DNA of 64,000 bases, from the NCBI GenBank assembly GCA_019636015.1, contig JAHBYJ010000002.1:62001-126000 (forward strand), written 5' to 3'. Shown in pieces: positions 52,367 to 61,181 of the stretch; position 1 is the first letter of the stretch; each line of letters opens with the position of its first letter. The position numbers and the translations under genes were made by a program. The notes beneath the pieces were generated by a model. The model had not been told where the DNA came from. It worked only from the letters and a program-made list of their open reading frames with translations, and searched no databases. Origin of the DNA: Parvibaculaceae bacterium. Lineage in GTDB: Bacteria; Pseudomonadota; Alphaproteobacteria; Parvibaculales; Parvibaculaceae.

Positions 52367-53041
52367 ATGAAGCACAGGAACAACCAGATTCTGTTCGATT
52401 ACTGGAACGCGTTGCGCGCAGGCCGGCCTGCGCCGCGCCGTGCCGAGATCGAACCCGGCGATATCCGCCGCGTCCTGCCCTACGTCTTCATTCTGGAACG
52501 GAAGGACCGCGACACCTGGCGCTTCCGCCTCGCAGGCACCGGCCTCTGCAGCACCTACGGCATGGAATTCCGCGGCCACAACATGATCTCCATGTGGGCC
52601 GATGACTGCGCCGGTACGCTCAAGGACGCGCTCGAGGATGTGACGGTGAATGCCACCATCTCGGTCGTCGAATATACCGCCGCCACCAATGACGGCCGCG
52701 AAGCCACCTTCGAGATGATTCTTCTTCCGCTCGCGCATGAGGACGGCTCGATGAGTCGCGTGCTCGGTGCCGCCGTCCCGGTCGACCGCTTTCCCTGGAT
52801 CGGCGACCGCATGTTCGCGCGCCAGTGGATCGACCGCCTCCGCCGCCTCGACCCGGAGCGCATGCGCTCTCCGCAGCACGATGCGGAAGCGGTCGCCCGC
52901 CGCATCCTCTCGGAAAAACCGCCCGTTGCCGTGGCCAGCATTGCGAGCCATGCCAGCCGCAGCCGTGCGCCGCTCCGCAGCGAGCGCTCCTATCTCCGCT
53001 TGGTGAAAGCGCCCGCCCAGGGCAAGGAAGAACTGGGTTAG
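52367..53041 (+). CDS. PAS-domain protein (PAS_5 / PF07310-type)
   Basis: 224 residues. FDYWNALRAGRPAPRRAEIEPGDIRRVLPYVFILERKDRDTWRFRLAGTGLCSTYGMEFRGHNM is the core of the PAS_5 family, common in Alphaproteobacteria and typically without an attached output domain. The C-terminal 70 residues are low in order. A cytoplasmic sensor or adaptor is likely; signal and partner unknown. ATG 52367 has no strong ribosome site. Confidence 0.8.
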   Translation: MKHRNNQILFDYWNALRAGRPAPRRAEIEPGDIRRVLPYVFILERKDRDTWRFRLAGTGLCSTYGMEFRGHNMISMWADDCAGTLKDALEDVTVNATISVVEYTAATNDGREATFEMILLPLAHEDGSMSRVLGAAVPVDRFPWIGDRMFARQWIDRLRRLDPERMRSPQHDAEAVARRILSEKPPVAVASIASHASRSRAPLRSERSYLRLVKAPAQGKEELG

Positions 53042-53063
53042 GCAGAAGCGGTTCAGCCAACAA

Positions 53064-53093
53064 AAAAGCCGGTGTCTCGCGACACCGGCTTTT
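53064..53093. terminator. Bidirectional terminator between convergent genes
   Basis: AAAAGCCGGTGTC-TCGC-GACACCGGCTTTT, 13-bp perfect stem with A and T tails on either side, between the PAS gene and the GMC gene. Confidence 0.9.
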
Positions 53094-53112
53094 GTTTTGT
53101 CCAAATCGGCGA

Positions 53113-54759
53113 TCAGGCCGCGTGGCCCACGCGGTCTTCCGCGATTGTCACATGTTCGGCCGGCAGCGGCGCCTTGCCCAGCATGTCGTCGGAAATCTTT
53201 TCCGCGATCATGATTGTCGGCGCATTCGTGTTGCCGCCAACAAGCGTCGGCATCACCGAGGCATCGACCACGCGCAGGCCCTGCAGCCCATGCACGCGGC
53301 ACTTCGCATCGACGACCGCCATCGGATCGTTGCCCATCTTCGCCGTGCCGACGGGATGATAGATCGTCTCCGCCGTCTCGCGGATCCAGGCATCGATCTC
53401 GGCATCGGACTGCTTGCCCGCGCCCGGCCAGAACTCCGGCCCGCGATAGGGGTCCATCGCGCGCTGCGAAATGATGTTCCGCACCATGCGCACGCCGTCG
53501 CGCATCACCTTCCGGTCATATTCGGATTCGAGGTAATTCGGCTGGATAAGCGCGTGGTCGGCCGGATTGGTCGACTTGAGCGCGATATAGCCGCGGCTTT
53601 CCGGGCGCAGCTGGCAGATATGCACCGTAAAGCCATGACGGTCAGACTTGATCCGCGCATGGTCGCGCATCATCGCCGCCACGAAATGCAGCTGGATGTC
53701 CGGAATTTCGAGCTCCGGCCGCGTTTTCAGGAAGGCGCCGCTCTCGAGACCGTTCGAGGTCGCAAGCCCTGTCTTGAAGAAAGTGTACTGCATGCCCGTC
53801 ATGATCTGCTTCAGCGGGTTGCTCACCGTGCTGTGCAGCGTGATCGGCTGCGTGCATTCATTGATGACCACGCAATCGAGATGGTCCTGCAGGTTCTGGC
53901 CGACGCCCGGCAGGTCCGCCACCACGTCGATGCCGAACTTGCGCAGATATTCGCTCTTGCCGATGCCCGACAGAAGCAGGATCTGCGGCGTATTCACCGC
54001 GCCGCCCGATACCACGATCTCCTTGCCGGCCTTCGCGACCTTCGTCTCGCCCTTCTGCGTATATTCGACGCCCACGGCCTTTTTGCCGTCGAAGAGAATG
54101 CGCGAGGTCAGCGCCTCCACCTCGATCGTCAGGTTCGGGCGGTTGAGCGCCGGAACGAGATAGCCCTTGGCCGCGCTGCAGCGCTGGCCGTTCTTGATGG
54201 TGAGCTGGTAAGGGCCGACGCCTTCCTGCTGCGGGCCGTTGAAGTCTTCCGTATAGGGATGGCCGGCCTGCTTGCCCGCCTCAACGAAAGATTCGAACAG
54301 CACATTCGTCTTGCGTGGATTGCTGACGCCGAGCGGGCCTTCGCCGCCATGGAAGGCGCTGTTGCCGTTCTCATTGCCTTCCGACCGCCGGAAATAGGGC
54401 AGCACATCGGCAAAGCCCCAGCCTTCAAGGCCGAGCTGGCGCCACATGTCGTAGTCGCGCGCATGGCCGCGAATATAGATCATGCCGTTGATCGACGACG
54501 AACCGCCGAGAACCTTGCCGCGCGGCCAGTAGAGTTTGCGGTTGTTGAGGAAGGGCTGCCCCTCCGTGTCGTAGCACCAGTTCGCGAGGTCGGTGCCGAT
54601 CAGCTTGCCGACGCCGGCCGGCATATGGATCATGAAGTTCGAGTCCTTCGCGCCCGCCTCGAGCAGCAGGACCTTGTTGGAAGGATTTTCGGAGAGGCGG
54701 TTGGCCAGCACGCAGCCCGCGCTTCCGGCGCCGATGATGATGTAGTCGAATTCGCTCAT
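53113..54759 (-). CDS. GMC-family oxidoreductase, choline-dehydrogenase-like
   Basis: 548 residues. FAD-dependent alcohol oxidation. [21 protein letters not shown] binds [23 protein letters not shown] and [15 protein letters not shown] are the two GMC signatures; catalytic His is in [13 protein letters not shown] and the second conserved residue in [11 protein letters not shown]. The group covers choline, long-chain and alkane-derived alcohol dehydrogenases (AlkJ-like); substrate uncertain. ATG 54759 matches the family's short N terminus; further upstream starts add an unrelated leader. Confidence 0.9.
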   Translation of the reverse strand: MSEFDYIIIGAGSAGCVLANRLSENPSNKVLLLEAGAKDSNFMIHMPAGVGKLIGTDLANWCYDTEGQPFLNNRKLYWPRGKVLGGSSSINGMIYIRGHARDYDMWRQLGLEGWGFADVLPYFRRSEGNENGNSAFHGGEGPLGVSNPRKTNVLFESFVEAGKQAGHPYTEDFNGPQQEGVGPYQLTIKNGQRCSAAKGYLVPALNRPNLTIEVEALTSRILFDGKKAVGVEYTQKGETKVAKAGKEIVVSGGAVNTPQILLLSGIGKSEYLRKFGIDVVADLPGVGQNLQDHLDCVVINECTQPITLHSTVSNPLKQIMTGMQYTFFKTGLATSNGLESGAFLKTRPELEIPDIQLHFVAAMMRDHARIKSDRHGFTVHICQLRPESRGYIALKSTNPADHALIQPNYLESEYDRKVMRDGVRMVRNIISQRAMDPYRGPEFWPGAGKQSDAEIDAWIRETAETIYHPVGTAKMGNDPMAVVDAKCRVHGLQGLRVVDASVMPTLVGGNTNAPTIMIAEKISDDMLGKAPLPAEHVTIAEDRVGHAA

Positions 54760-55079
54760 TACGCTGTTCCCGGTCCCTGTTGCCGGCCTGTCCCGAATGC
54801 GGGAGCGGCCGTCCGCCTGCGATAATGCAATGGCGTTCGGCCCATGTCTCTGGCCGTTGCTTGCCCGATTCCACTGTTGGTCGGATTTTGACCGATTGTC
54901 GGGAATCGCCGAAGCTGACGCAAGCGTCATTTTGGAGTGAAGATCGGGATTCCGCGCCATCTGGAGCAAATATTCGCCCGTAAACATGGCGTGAGTAGAA
55001 TTTCATTAACTCTGTTGGCCTTATCCTGAGGCCACCAGATTTGGGCGCTTCCGCGCGCCGTCTCTTTGCAGGCAAACTG
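54760..55079. other. Divergent intergenic region with inverted repeat
   Basis: 320 bases between the GMC and PilZ genes. It contains TGACGC-AA-GCGTCA (54916-54929), a perfect 6-bp inverted repeat, and GGTC...GACC near 54880-54895. These may be operator sites for either promoter; no regulator adjoins. Confidence 0.45.
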
Positions 55080-55679
55080 ATGCAGTCCGACCAAGACGAA
55101 CGCCGCAAATATCCTCGTGTCGCCTTTCAGGCCAAGGGCCGCTTTCTGGCGCCTGACGGGTCGGAGCACACTTGCGCCATTCGCGACATGTCGCTCGGCG
55201 GCATCGCGCTCACGACGGACGTCGCGCTCGAGCTCGGGGAACAGGTCATCGTCTATCTCGACGATTACGGCCGCTTCGAGGGCAAGGTCGTGCGCGCCTA
55301 TGAAGGCGGCTTTGCGATCGAAACCTCAATCGCCGGCCCCCGCCGCGAACGGCTGCGCCAGCGGCTCGAGGCGCTTGCCCGTGGCGAAAAGCTCGAAATC
55401 TCGGCCCGTCGTGCCTTTGCCCGCTATGCGCCGGGCGAAGCGGGGCTTGAGGAAAGCTCGGTGCTGACCCTGTCCGGCGGCGAGTCCATCCCCTGCCGCA
55501 TCATCGATATGTCGCTTGGCGGCGCGCAGGTTGCCGTCGAGAACCGGCCTCCCATTGGCACGGAAGTGTCGATCGGCCGCATGTCCGGCCGCGTCGTCCG
55601 CCATACGGAAGAAGGCGTGGGCATCCAGTTCACCAATATTCCGGAACGCGCCACGGCCCTTTCCCGCCCCTTCGGCTGA
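55080..55679 (+). CDS. Tandem PilZ-domain protein
   Basis: 199 residues, two PilZ domains. The first has RKYPR (RxxxR) and DMSLGG; the second RAFAR and DMSLGG. Both carry the residues that bind cyclic di-GMP, so it is probably a sensor of that messenger with two sites. The catalytic partner is not encoded nearby, although the degenerate EAL gene is 52 kb away. Start ATG 55080; the ribosome site is weak. Confidence 0.85.
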   Translation: MQSDQDERRKYPRVAFQAKGRFLAPDGSEHTCAIRDMSLGGIALTTDVALELGEQVIVYLDDYGRFEGKVVRAYEGGFAIETSIAGPRRERLRQRLEALARGEKLEISARRAFARYAPGEAGLEESSVLTLSGGESIPCRIIDMSLGGAQVAVENRPPIGTEVSIGRMSGRVVRHTEEGVGIQFTNIPERATALSRPFG

Positions 55680-55728
55680 CGAAAGCCCCGTGCCGCACTA
55701 GACTGCCCCGAAACATCAGGGGGAAGTC

Positions 55729-56433
55729 ATGTCCGGACCGCTCAACATCGCCATCGAAAACGAAGTCGCCATTCTCACCATGGATGACGGCCGCGCCAAT
55801 GCGCTCGGCCATGCCATGATCGACGCGCTCAATGCGGCGCTCGATGAGGCGGAAGGCAAGGCGAAGGCGGTGCTGATCGCAGGCCGCGAAAAGCGCTTCT
55901 GCGCGGGATTCGACCTCGATGTAATGGGCTCGGGCCCCGAAAACGTCCGCAAGCTCGTGACCGCGGGCGCCGATCTCCTCATGCGTCTCTACGAATACCG
56001 CCTGCCCGTCATCATGGCCTGCACCGGCCATGCCCTCGCCGCAGGCGGCCTGCTCCTGCTTGCCGGCGATACCCGCATCGGCACGGAAGGCGATTTCCGC
56101 ATCGGCCTGCCGGAGGTTGCGATCGGGATGACCATGCCCGTCTTCGGCATCGAACTCGCCCGCGACCGCCTGGCCCGCAACCGCTTTACGGAAGCCGTGA
56201 CCCAGGCGCGCATCTATGGCCCCGCCGATGCCGTCGCCGTCGGCTATCTGGACGAGGCGGTATCCGCCGCCGCCCTCATGGAAACCGCAAAGGCACGCGC
56301 GGCGGCACTTGCAGCGCTGCAGCAACCGGCCTTTGCAAACACCAAGCGCAAGGAGCGCAAGGCGACGATCGAGCTTATCCGGAGCACGCTGAAGGCCGAT
56401 TCCGGCACCTTCGACGGCGCAAATTCACGCTAA
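55729..56433 (+). CDS. Crotonase-fold protein, active-site Glu incomplete
   Basis: 234 residues. Enoyl-CoA hydratase/isomerase fold: KRFCAGFDLDVM gives the oxyanion Gly, then HALAAGGLLLLAGDTRIG where the first catalytic Glu is Leu, and RIGLPEVAIGM with the second Glu retained. One acid suggests isomerase, hydrolase or decarboxylase rather than hydratase activity. Short for the family. Starts 49 bases after the PilZ gene; co-transcription possible. Confidence 0.82.
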   Translation: MSGPLNIAIENEVAILTMDDGRANALGHAMIDALNAALDEAEGKAKAVLIAGREKRFCAGFDLDVMGSGPENVRKLVTAGADLLMRLYEYRLPVIMACTGHALAAGGLLLLAGDTRIGTEGDFRIGLPEVAIGMTMPVFGIELARDRLARNRFTEAVTQARIYGPADAVAVGYLDEAVSAAALMETAKARAAALAALQQPAFANTKRKERKATIELIRSTLKADSGTFDGANSR

Positions 56434-56738
56434 AGAAACCTTGATACACGTTAGCCATTTTGGGGCGGTGCGCTGCAATTGACAGAAAATGCGACGGACG
56501 CACACCGCCGCCTCGTCGCCGTGGCGCACTGTTCTCTCACCAATAATCGTTGAAAACAAAAGGCTTTTCGTGTGTTCCTGGTGCGGACATTTTTAAGCAA
56601 ATGCAATTCCTTCAAATTTTAGGAAAACCCGCCTCAAACTTGATCTTCATTTGCGTCAAATTGCTCCCGTCCATTTAAACCGGCGCAAATTCGAGCCTGT
56701 CATGGTCTGCCCACGCGTTCGAAAGTTGGGTGAGTATC
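56434..56738. other. AT-rich intergenic region
   Basis: 305 bases noticeably more AT-rich than surroundings, upstream of the BTLCP gene. ATTTGCG (56649-56655) and CGCAAAT (56684-56690) form a spaced inverted repeat. No gene or named RNA is visible. Confidence 0.4.
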
Positions 56739-57542
56739 ATGGTTTGGCGCATCAGATTGGCCGTAATGGCCGCAACAATGGCGATACTGACGGGGTGTCA
56801 GTCGCCGGACTACGTCGGCAGCATCAGCAGCTCGGCATTCGTGCCGCAGGACAGCGGCGTGAAGCTCATCGCCGCCAATATGCAGACCTATCAGCAGGTG
56901 GCACCGCCCTTCGGCTATATCGGCTTCTGCGTCCGAAATCCCGATGAATGTGCGGGAGGCACCGACACGCCCCGTCCAGCCGCCATGTCGCCGGAGAAGT
57001 GGCTCGAGCTGACCCAGGTCAACGATTATGTGAACCGCAACGTGCGTCAGGTCGAGGACTACGATCTCTACGGCCGCGCCGAATGGTGGGCCTTCCCGGA
57101 TGAGCGCGGCGGCGACTGCGAGGACCTCGCACTCGAAAAGCGCCGCCTCCTCATCAAGCGCGGCTGGGCGCCGGAAAACCTGCTCGTCTCCGTCGTTCGC
57201 GAATGGAATGGCGACGGACATGCCGTGCTGTTGGTGAAGACCGATCGCGGCGAGTTCGTGCTCGACAACAAGAACTGGGAAGTCGCCATCTGGTCGGACA
57301 CGCCCTACCAGTGGATCAAACGTCAGTCCGAAGAGCGCCCCTATATCTGGGTCAATCTCGACGCGAAGGCAGCGCGCATCGCCTCGGCGAGCCAGCCGCT
57401 CCCTCCCGTCGGCGAAAAGGCCCCCTTCCTCGCGGCGCTCGAGAAGAAATCGCCCGAAACCGCCTTGCGGCCGGGCATTGAAGAAGGTCGGACCGCGGCA
57501 ACCATGGCATCCAAGGAGGAACCCACCGCCGCGATCCATTGA
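56739..57542 (+). CDS. Transglutaminase-like cysteine peptidase lipoprotein (BTLCP, LapG-like)
   Basis: 267 residues. Lipobox LTGC puts the acylated Cys at residue 20. The catalytic triad is Cys127 in GGDCED, His161 in DGHAVLLV and Asp176 in FVLDNKN. This is the BTLCP family (PF06035), which includes LapG, the periplasmic protease that frees adhesins when cyclic di-GMP falls. LapG itself is not a lipoprotein, and lapD or a large adhesin is absent here, so the target is open. GTG 56730 is an alternative start. Confidence 0.85.
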   Translation: MVWRIRLAVMAATMAILTGCQSPDYVGSISSSAFVPQDSGVKLIAANMQTYQQVAPPFGYIGFCVRNPDECAGGTDTPRPAAMSPEKWLELTQVNDYVNRNVRQVEDYDLYGRAEWWAFPDERGGDCEDLALEKRRLLIKRGWAPENLLVSVVREWNGDGHAVLLVKTDRGEFVLDNKNWEVAIWSDTPYQWIKRQSEERPYIWVNLDAKAARIASASQPLPPVGEKAPFLAALEKKSPETALRPGIEEGRTAATMASKEEPTAAIH

Positions 57543-57641
57543 CCTGCCGGCTGGACTCCGCCGCCCCCCAACTCGGAGTTCAGCCCTGTCGAGGCCGGCT
57601 CTGCCGCTCCCCCCGCGGCAGGGCCGGTACTTTTTCGGGTC

Positions 57642-58415
57642 TTACTTGCCCTTCCAGACTGGCTTGCGCTTTTCCGCGAAAGCACGAGGCCCTTCGATCA
57701 GATCCTCGCTCTTGAAGAGCGCGGCGACGGCGGGATACTTGCCCTCGACCGCCGATTTCAGATTGGCCTCGTCGAGCCCCTTGTAGACCGACTCCTTCGA
57801 TGCGCGGATCGACATGGGCGAGCATTCCTCGATCATCTTCGCCCAGCGCTTCGCCGCCGCGATGAGCTCGCTCGCCGGCACCACCTCATTCACGAAACCG
57901 AGCTCCTTGCCCTCCTTCGCCGGAACCTGGCGTCCGGTCAGGATCATGCCCATCGCCTGCTTCACACCGATCTGGCGCGGCAGCCGGTGCAGGCCGCCCG
58001 CGAGCGCCGCAAGGCCGACTTTGGGCTCCGGCAGCGCGAAGACGGCATTTTCCGACGCGATGATGAGGTCGCAGGCCAGCGCGATTTCGAAGCCGCCGCC
58101 CATGGCGACGCCGTTCACCGCCGCGATCACCGGCTTGTTGAGGTCGTAGCGCGCGGTAAGGCCCGCAAAGCCCGTCTTCGGCACTTCGATCTTGTTGCCT
58201 TCCGCCTGCCAGCGCAGGTCGTTGCCCGCGCTGAAAGCCCGGTCGCCCGCGCCCGTCACGATCGCAACCCAGAGATCGTCGTCCTTCGCAAAGTCGTCGA
58301 ACACCTTTTCAAGTTCGAAATTCGACGGCGGGTGCAGCGCGTTCATGCGCTCGGGGCGGTTGATGGTGACGACGAGGATATGGCCGTCGCGTTCGGTGGT
58401 GCAGAATTCGGTCAT
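57642..58415 (-). CDS. Enoyl-CoA hydratase
   Basis: 257 residues. Crotonase fold with both catalytic acids: Glu in GGGFEIALACDL and Glu in ALPEPKVGL. Oxyanion region is RAFSAGNDLRW. Catalyses hydration of trans-2-enoyl-CoA in beta-oxidation. Chain-length range unknown. On its own strand with no operon partner. Confidence 0.9.
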   Translation of the reverse strand: MTEFCTTERDGHILVVTINRPERMNALHPPSNFELEKVFDDFAKDDDLWVAIVTGAGDRAFSAGNDLRWQAEGNKIEVPKTGFAGLTARYDLNKPVIAAVNGVAMGGGFEIALACDLIIASENAVFALPEPKVGLAALAGGLHRLPRQIGVKQAMGMILTGRQVPAKEGKELGFVNEVVPASELIAAAKRWAKMIEECSPMSIRASKESVYKGLDEANLKSAVEGKYPAVAALFKSEDLIEGPRAFAEKRKPVWKGK

Positions 58416-58601
58416 TGGCGCTTCCCGTTCATTTCAGATTAACCGATTATTTCGCGGTTTCCCGCGCTTGGAGGCGACTTTGCCCGCTCCCCCGGGCCGC
58501 ATCAAGCGCTCTCGCGTTGACCTTGCGGTAACCAAAAGCCGGTAAAAATCTCTGGAATTGCGTTCATCCCGAATGTCGGCAGGGCCGCGGCGAAGCACAA
58601 C

Positions 58602-59393
58602 ATGGCGTATCCACTCGAAGCATCCACCGGCGCAGACGCGCAAAACGGCGCCTCGGCAGCGGCGCAGCACCGCTGGGTGCTGAAATATGGCGACAAGGTC
58701 TATGGCCCTTACTCCTTCGACGCCATGAAGGCCTATGTCGCCGAAGGCCGCGTCGCCGAACACAGTCTGCTTGCGCCGGAAGGCACGCCCGCCGGCGCCA
58801 CCATGTGGCAATACGCGGCCGACATTCCCCTCTTTGCAGAACTTTTCGCCGGCCTCGCAAACGAGACGCTTGAGACACCGGCAGAGCCGAACAAGTCGGA
58901 ACCCGCAACGGTCGACCTCCATGACACCGCCAGCGAGCAGGACATGGATGGCGAGGCCGGGGATGCCGGAGCGGCGGATGTACCCGCCCGGCAACCCGCA
59001 GCTCGGCAACCCGATATCGCACCGGAGTCCTCGGCGGCGCAGCCTGCCGCGGAAGGTCAGCGCCCGGCCTATGGCCCCGGCAAGGGCCAGATCGACCGCC
59101 GCCGCCAGCCGGACACCGCGAACTTCCTCATCGTCATGGATATCAAGGCGCGCTTCACCGGTCCGCTCGAACAGGCGATCATGTCGCTCGGGCCGGCCTA
59201 CAAGCTCGCGCCGAATGTCTGGTGCGTGAACACGGATGCAACCGCTGCGGGTCTCCTCAACGATCTCAGCCAGCATATCGGCCGCACCGACAGCATGTTC
59301 ATCGCCGACACGACGCGCGATCGCACGGCCTGGAGTTCCATGGGTCCGGAAGTCGACGCGAAGATTCGCCGCGTCTGGCGCCGCACCTACTGA
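58602..59393 (+). CDS. GYF_2 / DUF4339 domain protein
   Basis: 263 residues. Residues 24-75 form a GYF_2 domain (RWVLKYGDKVYGPYSFDAMKAYVAEGRVAEHSLLAPEG...MWQYAADIP), known for short-peptide binding, followed by a 90-residue disordered linker and a C-terminal globular part (TANFLIVMDIKARFTGPLEQAIMSLG) of unknown type. Cytoplasmic. A terminator-like hairpin follows. Confidence 0.78.
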   Translation: MAYPLEASTGADAQNGASAAAQHRWVLKYGDKVYGPYSFDAMKAYVAEGRVAEHSLLAPEGTPAGATMWQYAADIPLFAELFAGLANETLETPAEPNKSEPATVDLHDTASEQDMDGEAGDAGAADVPARQPAARQPDIAPESSAAQPAAEGQRPAYGPGKGQIDRRRQPDTANFLIVMDIKARFTGPLEQAIMSLGPAYKLAPNVWCVNTDATAAGLLNDLSQHIGRTDSMFIADTTRDRTAWSSMGPEVDAKIRRVWRRTY

Positions 59394-59462
59394 AGCCGAT
59401 TAATTGCCGTCAGGCGGTGGCCATCCCCATTTCGGGATGCTAACGTGATTGCCGGATGAATG

Positions 59463-59497
59463 AGGGGTCTTCGGCTGCAACGCCTGAAGGCCCTTTT
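59463..59497 (+). terminator. Terminator-like hairpin
   Basis: GGGGTCTTCGGC pairs imperfectly with GCCTGAAGGCCC, followed by TTTTTCGTTTTT. About 70 bases after the GYF_2 gene stop. Confidence 0.6.
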
Positions 59498-59538
59498 TCG
59501 TTTTTGAACAAAAGCGAATAGCTCGGAAAGGCAAGACA

Positions 59539-59967
59539 ATGGCTGCGAAGAATGGCGACAAGGTGCGCGTGCATTATACCGGCACGTTGAATGACGGCAC
59601 CGTTTTCGACACGAGCCGCGAACGCGAGCCCATCGAATTCGCGATCGGCACGCATATGGTGATCGCAGGCTTCGAGAATGCCGTTCTCGGCATGGAGCCG
59701 GGCGAAACCAAGAGCTTCACCGTCGCTTCCGCCGAGGCCTATGGCGAGCACGACCCGCGCCTCGTGCAGGATGTGCCGCGCAGCGAACTTCCCCAGGAGC
59801 TCGATCCGCAACCCGGCATGCGCCTCACCGCAACCGGCAGCGACGGCCGCGAGATCGGCCTCGTCATTACGGAAGTGAGCGAGGCGGCGATCCGCCTCGA
59901 TGCAAACCACCCGCTCGCGGGCGAGGACCTCACCTTCGAGATCGAACTCGTCGAAATCGCCGCCTGA
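59539..59967 (+). CDS. FKBP-type peptidyl-prolyl isomerase, SlyD-like
   Basis: 142 residues. VRVHYTGTLNDGTVFDTSRE and FAIGTHMVIAGFENAVLGMEPGE are the FKBP core; the inserted flap AYGEHDPRLVQDVPRSELPQ matches the IF domain of SlyD. The His-rich metal tail of E. coli SlyD is missing. A cytoplasmic folding helper is likely. Convergent with the following gene by 3 bases. Confidence 0.92.
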   Translation: MAAKNGDKVRVHYTGTLNDGTVFDTSREREPIEFAIGTHMVIAGFENAVLGMEPGETKSFTVASAEAYGEHDPRLVQDVPRSELPQELDPQPGMRLTATGSDGREIGLVITEVSEAAIRLDANHPLAGEDLTFEIELVEIAA

Positions 59968-59970
59968 TCG

Positions 59971-61149
59971 TCAGGGCCGCGGCAGCGGCAACCTGTGCGC
60001 CCGGATCGTCTCGACGGAGAGCGTCGAGACATCGGGCCCGAAGTCGGACACGCTCTCCTCGCCTGCACCCGGCCGTCTGAGCGGGAGGGGAGCGCCCTTC
60101 ACGGCAGCCGGCGCGGACGCCATCTCTTCCACCGGCGCGTCCACAGGCTCGGGAACTTCCGGCTCGGCTTCATCCACAACCGGCGCCATGGTCTCCGTAA
60201 CCGGAACCTCCGCGCCGCCTGCCCGCGCGAGATCGATCATGATCGCATCCGCCCGGCGCCATCTGAGCACCAGCGGCGATGCAAGCGCGCTCACATCCGC
60301 GCAACGCGCCGCCGGCGTCTCGCCCCGGTCGCAAAGCGTGGTCGCGCGCGCCAGTTCGAGCTGGAACAGCGAGCGGCGCAGGAATTCGGCGAAAAGGCCG
60401 CCCCGTTGTGCCGCTTCGACCATCGGCAGATAGGCCGCGCAGCCGATCTGCTGCCGGTCCTGCATTTCGGCAAGGCGCGACGCCTCGACCGTCCCTTCCA
60501 TCGGCCCCGCCTCGCAGAGCCGCCACATGAGTTCGGCGGTCGCATGATCGTAGAGCAGCAGGAGCCCGCGCTCCTTGCCCGACAGACCGGCGTAATGCCG
60601 GGCGATGTCTTGAGGACTCCAGCCCCGGAATCCGTCGATGAACGCGACGAGATCCACCGGCTCCTCGGGCGACGTCTTGTACTTGCGTTCCATCTCCTGC
60701 GGCACGGTCGGCCGCACGCCGCGCTTGAGGAAGGAATATTCGCGCCCCGCCGCAAGATCGGGCGTGCCATCGCCCCGCGCCGGAATGAAAAGGAACTGCA
60801 GGCCGAGCGGCCGTTCCTCCATATGGAAGAAGGCACCGTCTTCGCCGCCCGCCACGCGGAGCGCGCCTTGCGCATCGCCCTCGCCCGGCTTCGCTCGCTC
60901 GCCGTTCAGCGCATAGGAGGTGCCGGAGGGGAGCGTGAGCCGGCCGACGACGCGCCGCTCCGCCTCGGTCAGCGTGAGCGCGATGCCCGCCGCCTCGCCG
61001 ATACCGTCATAGCTGCCTGAGAAATCCGCCGCCTGAAGCCCCGGGGCGCCCGGCAGAACCAGGGCAGCAAACAGGAAAAGCGCGAACCGGGTTCGCGCCA
61101 TTCCCTTCATCGCCGCTGCCGCGCTTCGCACGGCATGCCCCCAATCCAT
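59971..61149 (-). CDS. Exported hypothetical protein
   Basis: 392 residues. A hydrophobic segment (FALFLFAALVLPGAPGLQA) acts as signal peptide; ATG 61110 or 61101 would give a more normal leader than ATG 61149. The mature protein has a short beta-rich N-terminal part (SGSYDGIGEAAGIALTLTEAERRVVGRL), a helical middle and a Pro/Glu-rich end. No domain recognised. Convergent with FKBP. Confidence 0.6.
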   Translation of the reverse strand: MDWGHAVRSAAAAMKGMARTRFALFLFAALVLPGAPGLQAADFSGSYDGIGEAAGIALTLTEAERRVVGRLTLPSGTSYALNGERAKPGEGDAQGALRVAGGEDGAFFHMEERPLGLQFLFIPARGDGTPDLAAGREYSFLKRGVRPTVPQEMERKYKTSPEEPVDLVAFIDGFRGWSPQDIARHYAGLSGKERGLLLLYDHATAELMWRLCEAGPMEGTVEASRLAEMQDRQQIGCAAYLPMVEAAQRGGLFAEFLRRSLFQLELARATTLCDRGETPAARCADVSALASPLVLRWRRADAIMIDLARAGGAEVPVTETMAPVVDEAEPEVPEPVDAPVEEMASAPAAVKGAPLPLRRPGAGEESVSDFGPDVSTLSVETIRAHRLPLPRP

Positions 61150-61181
61150 TTGCCCCGTCGCTCCGCATCAGGCGAAGCAGC

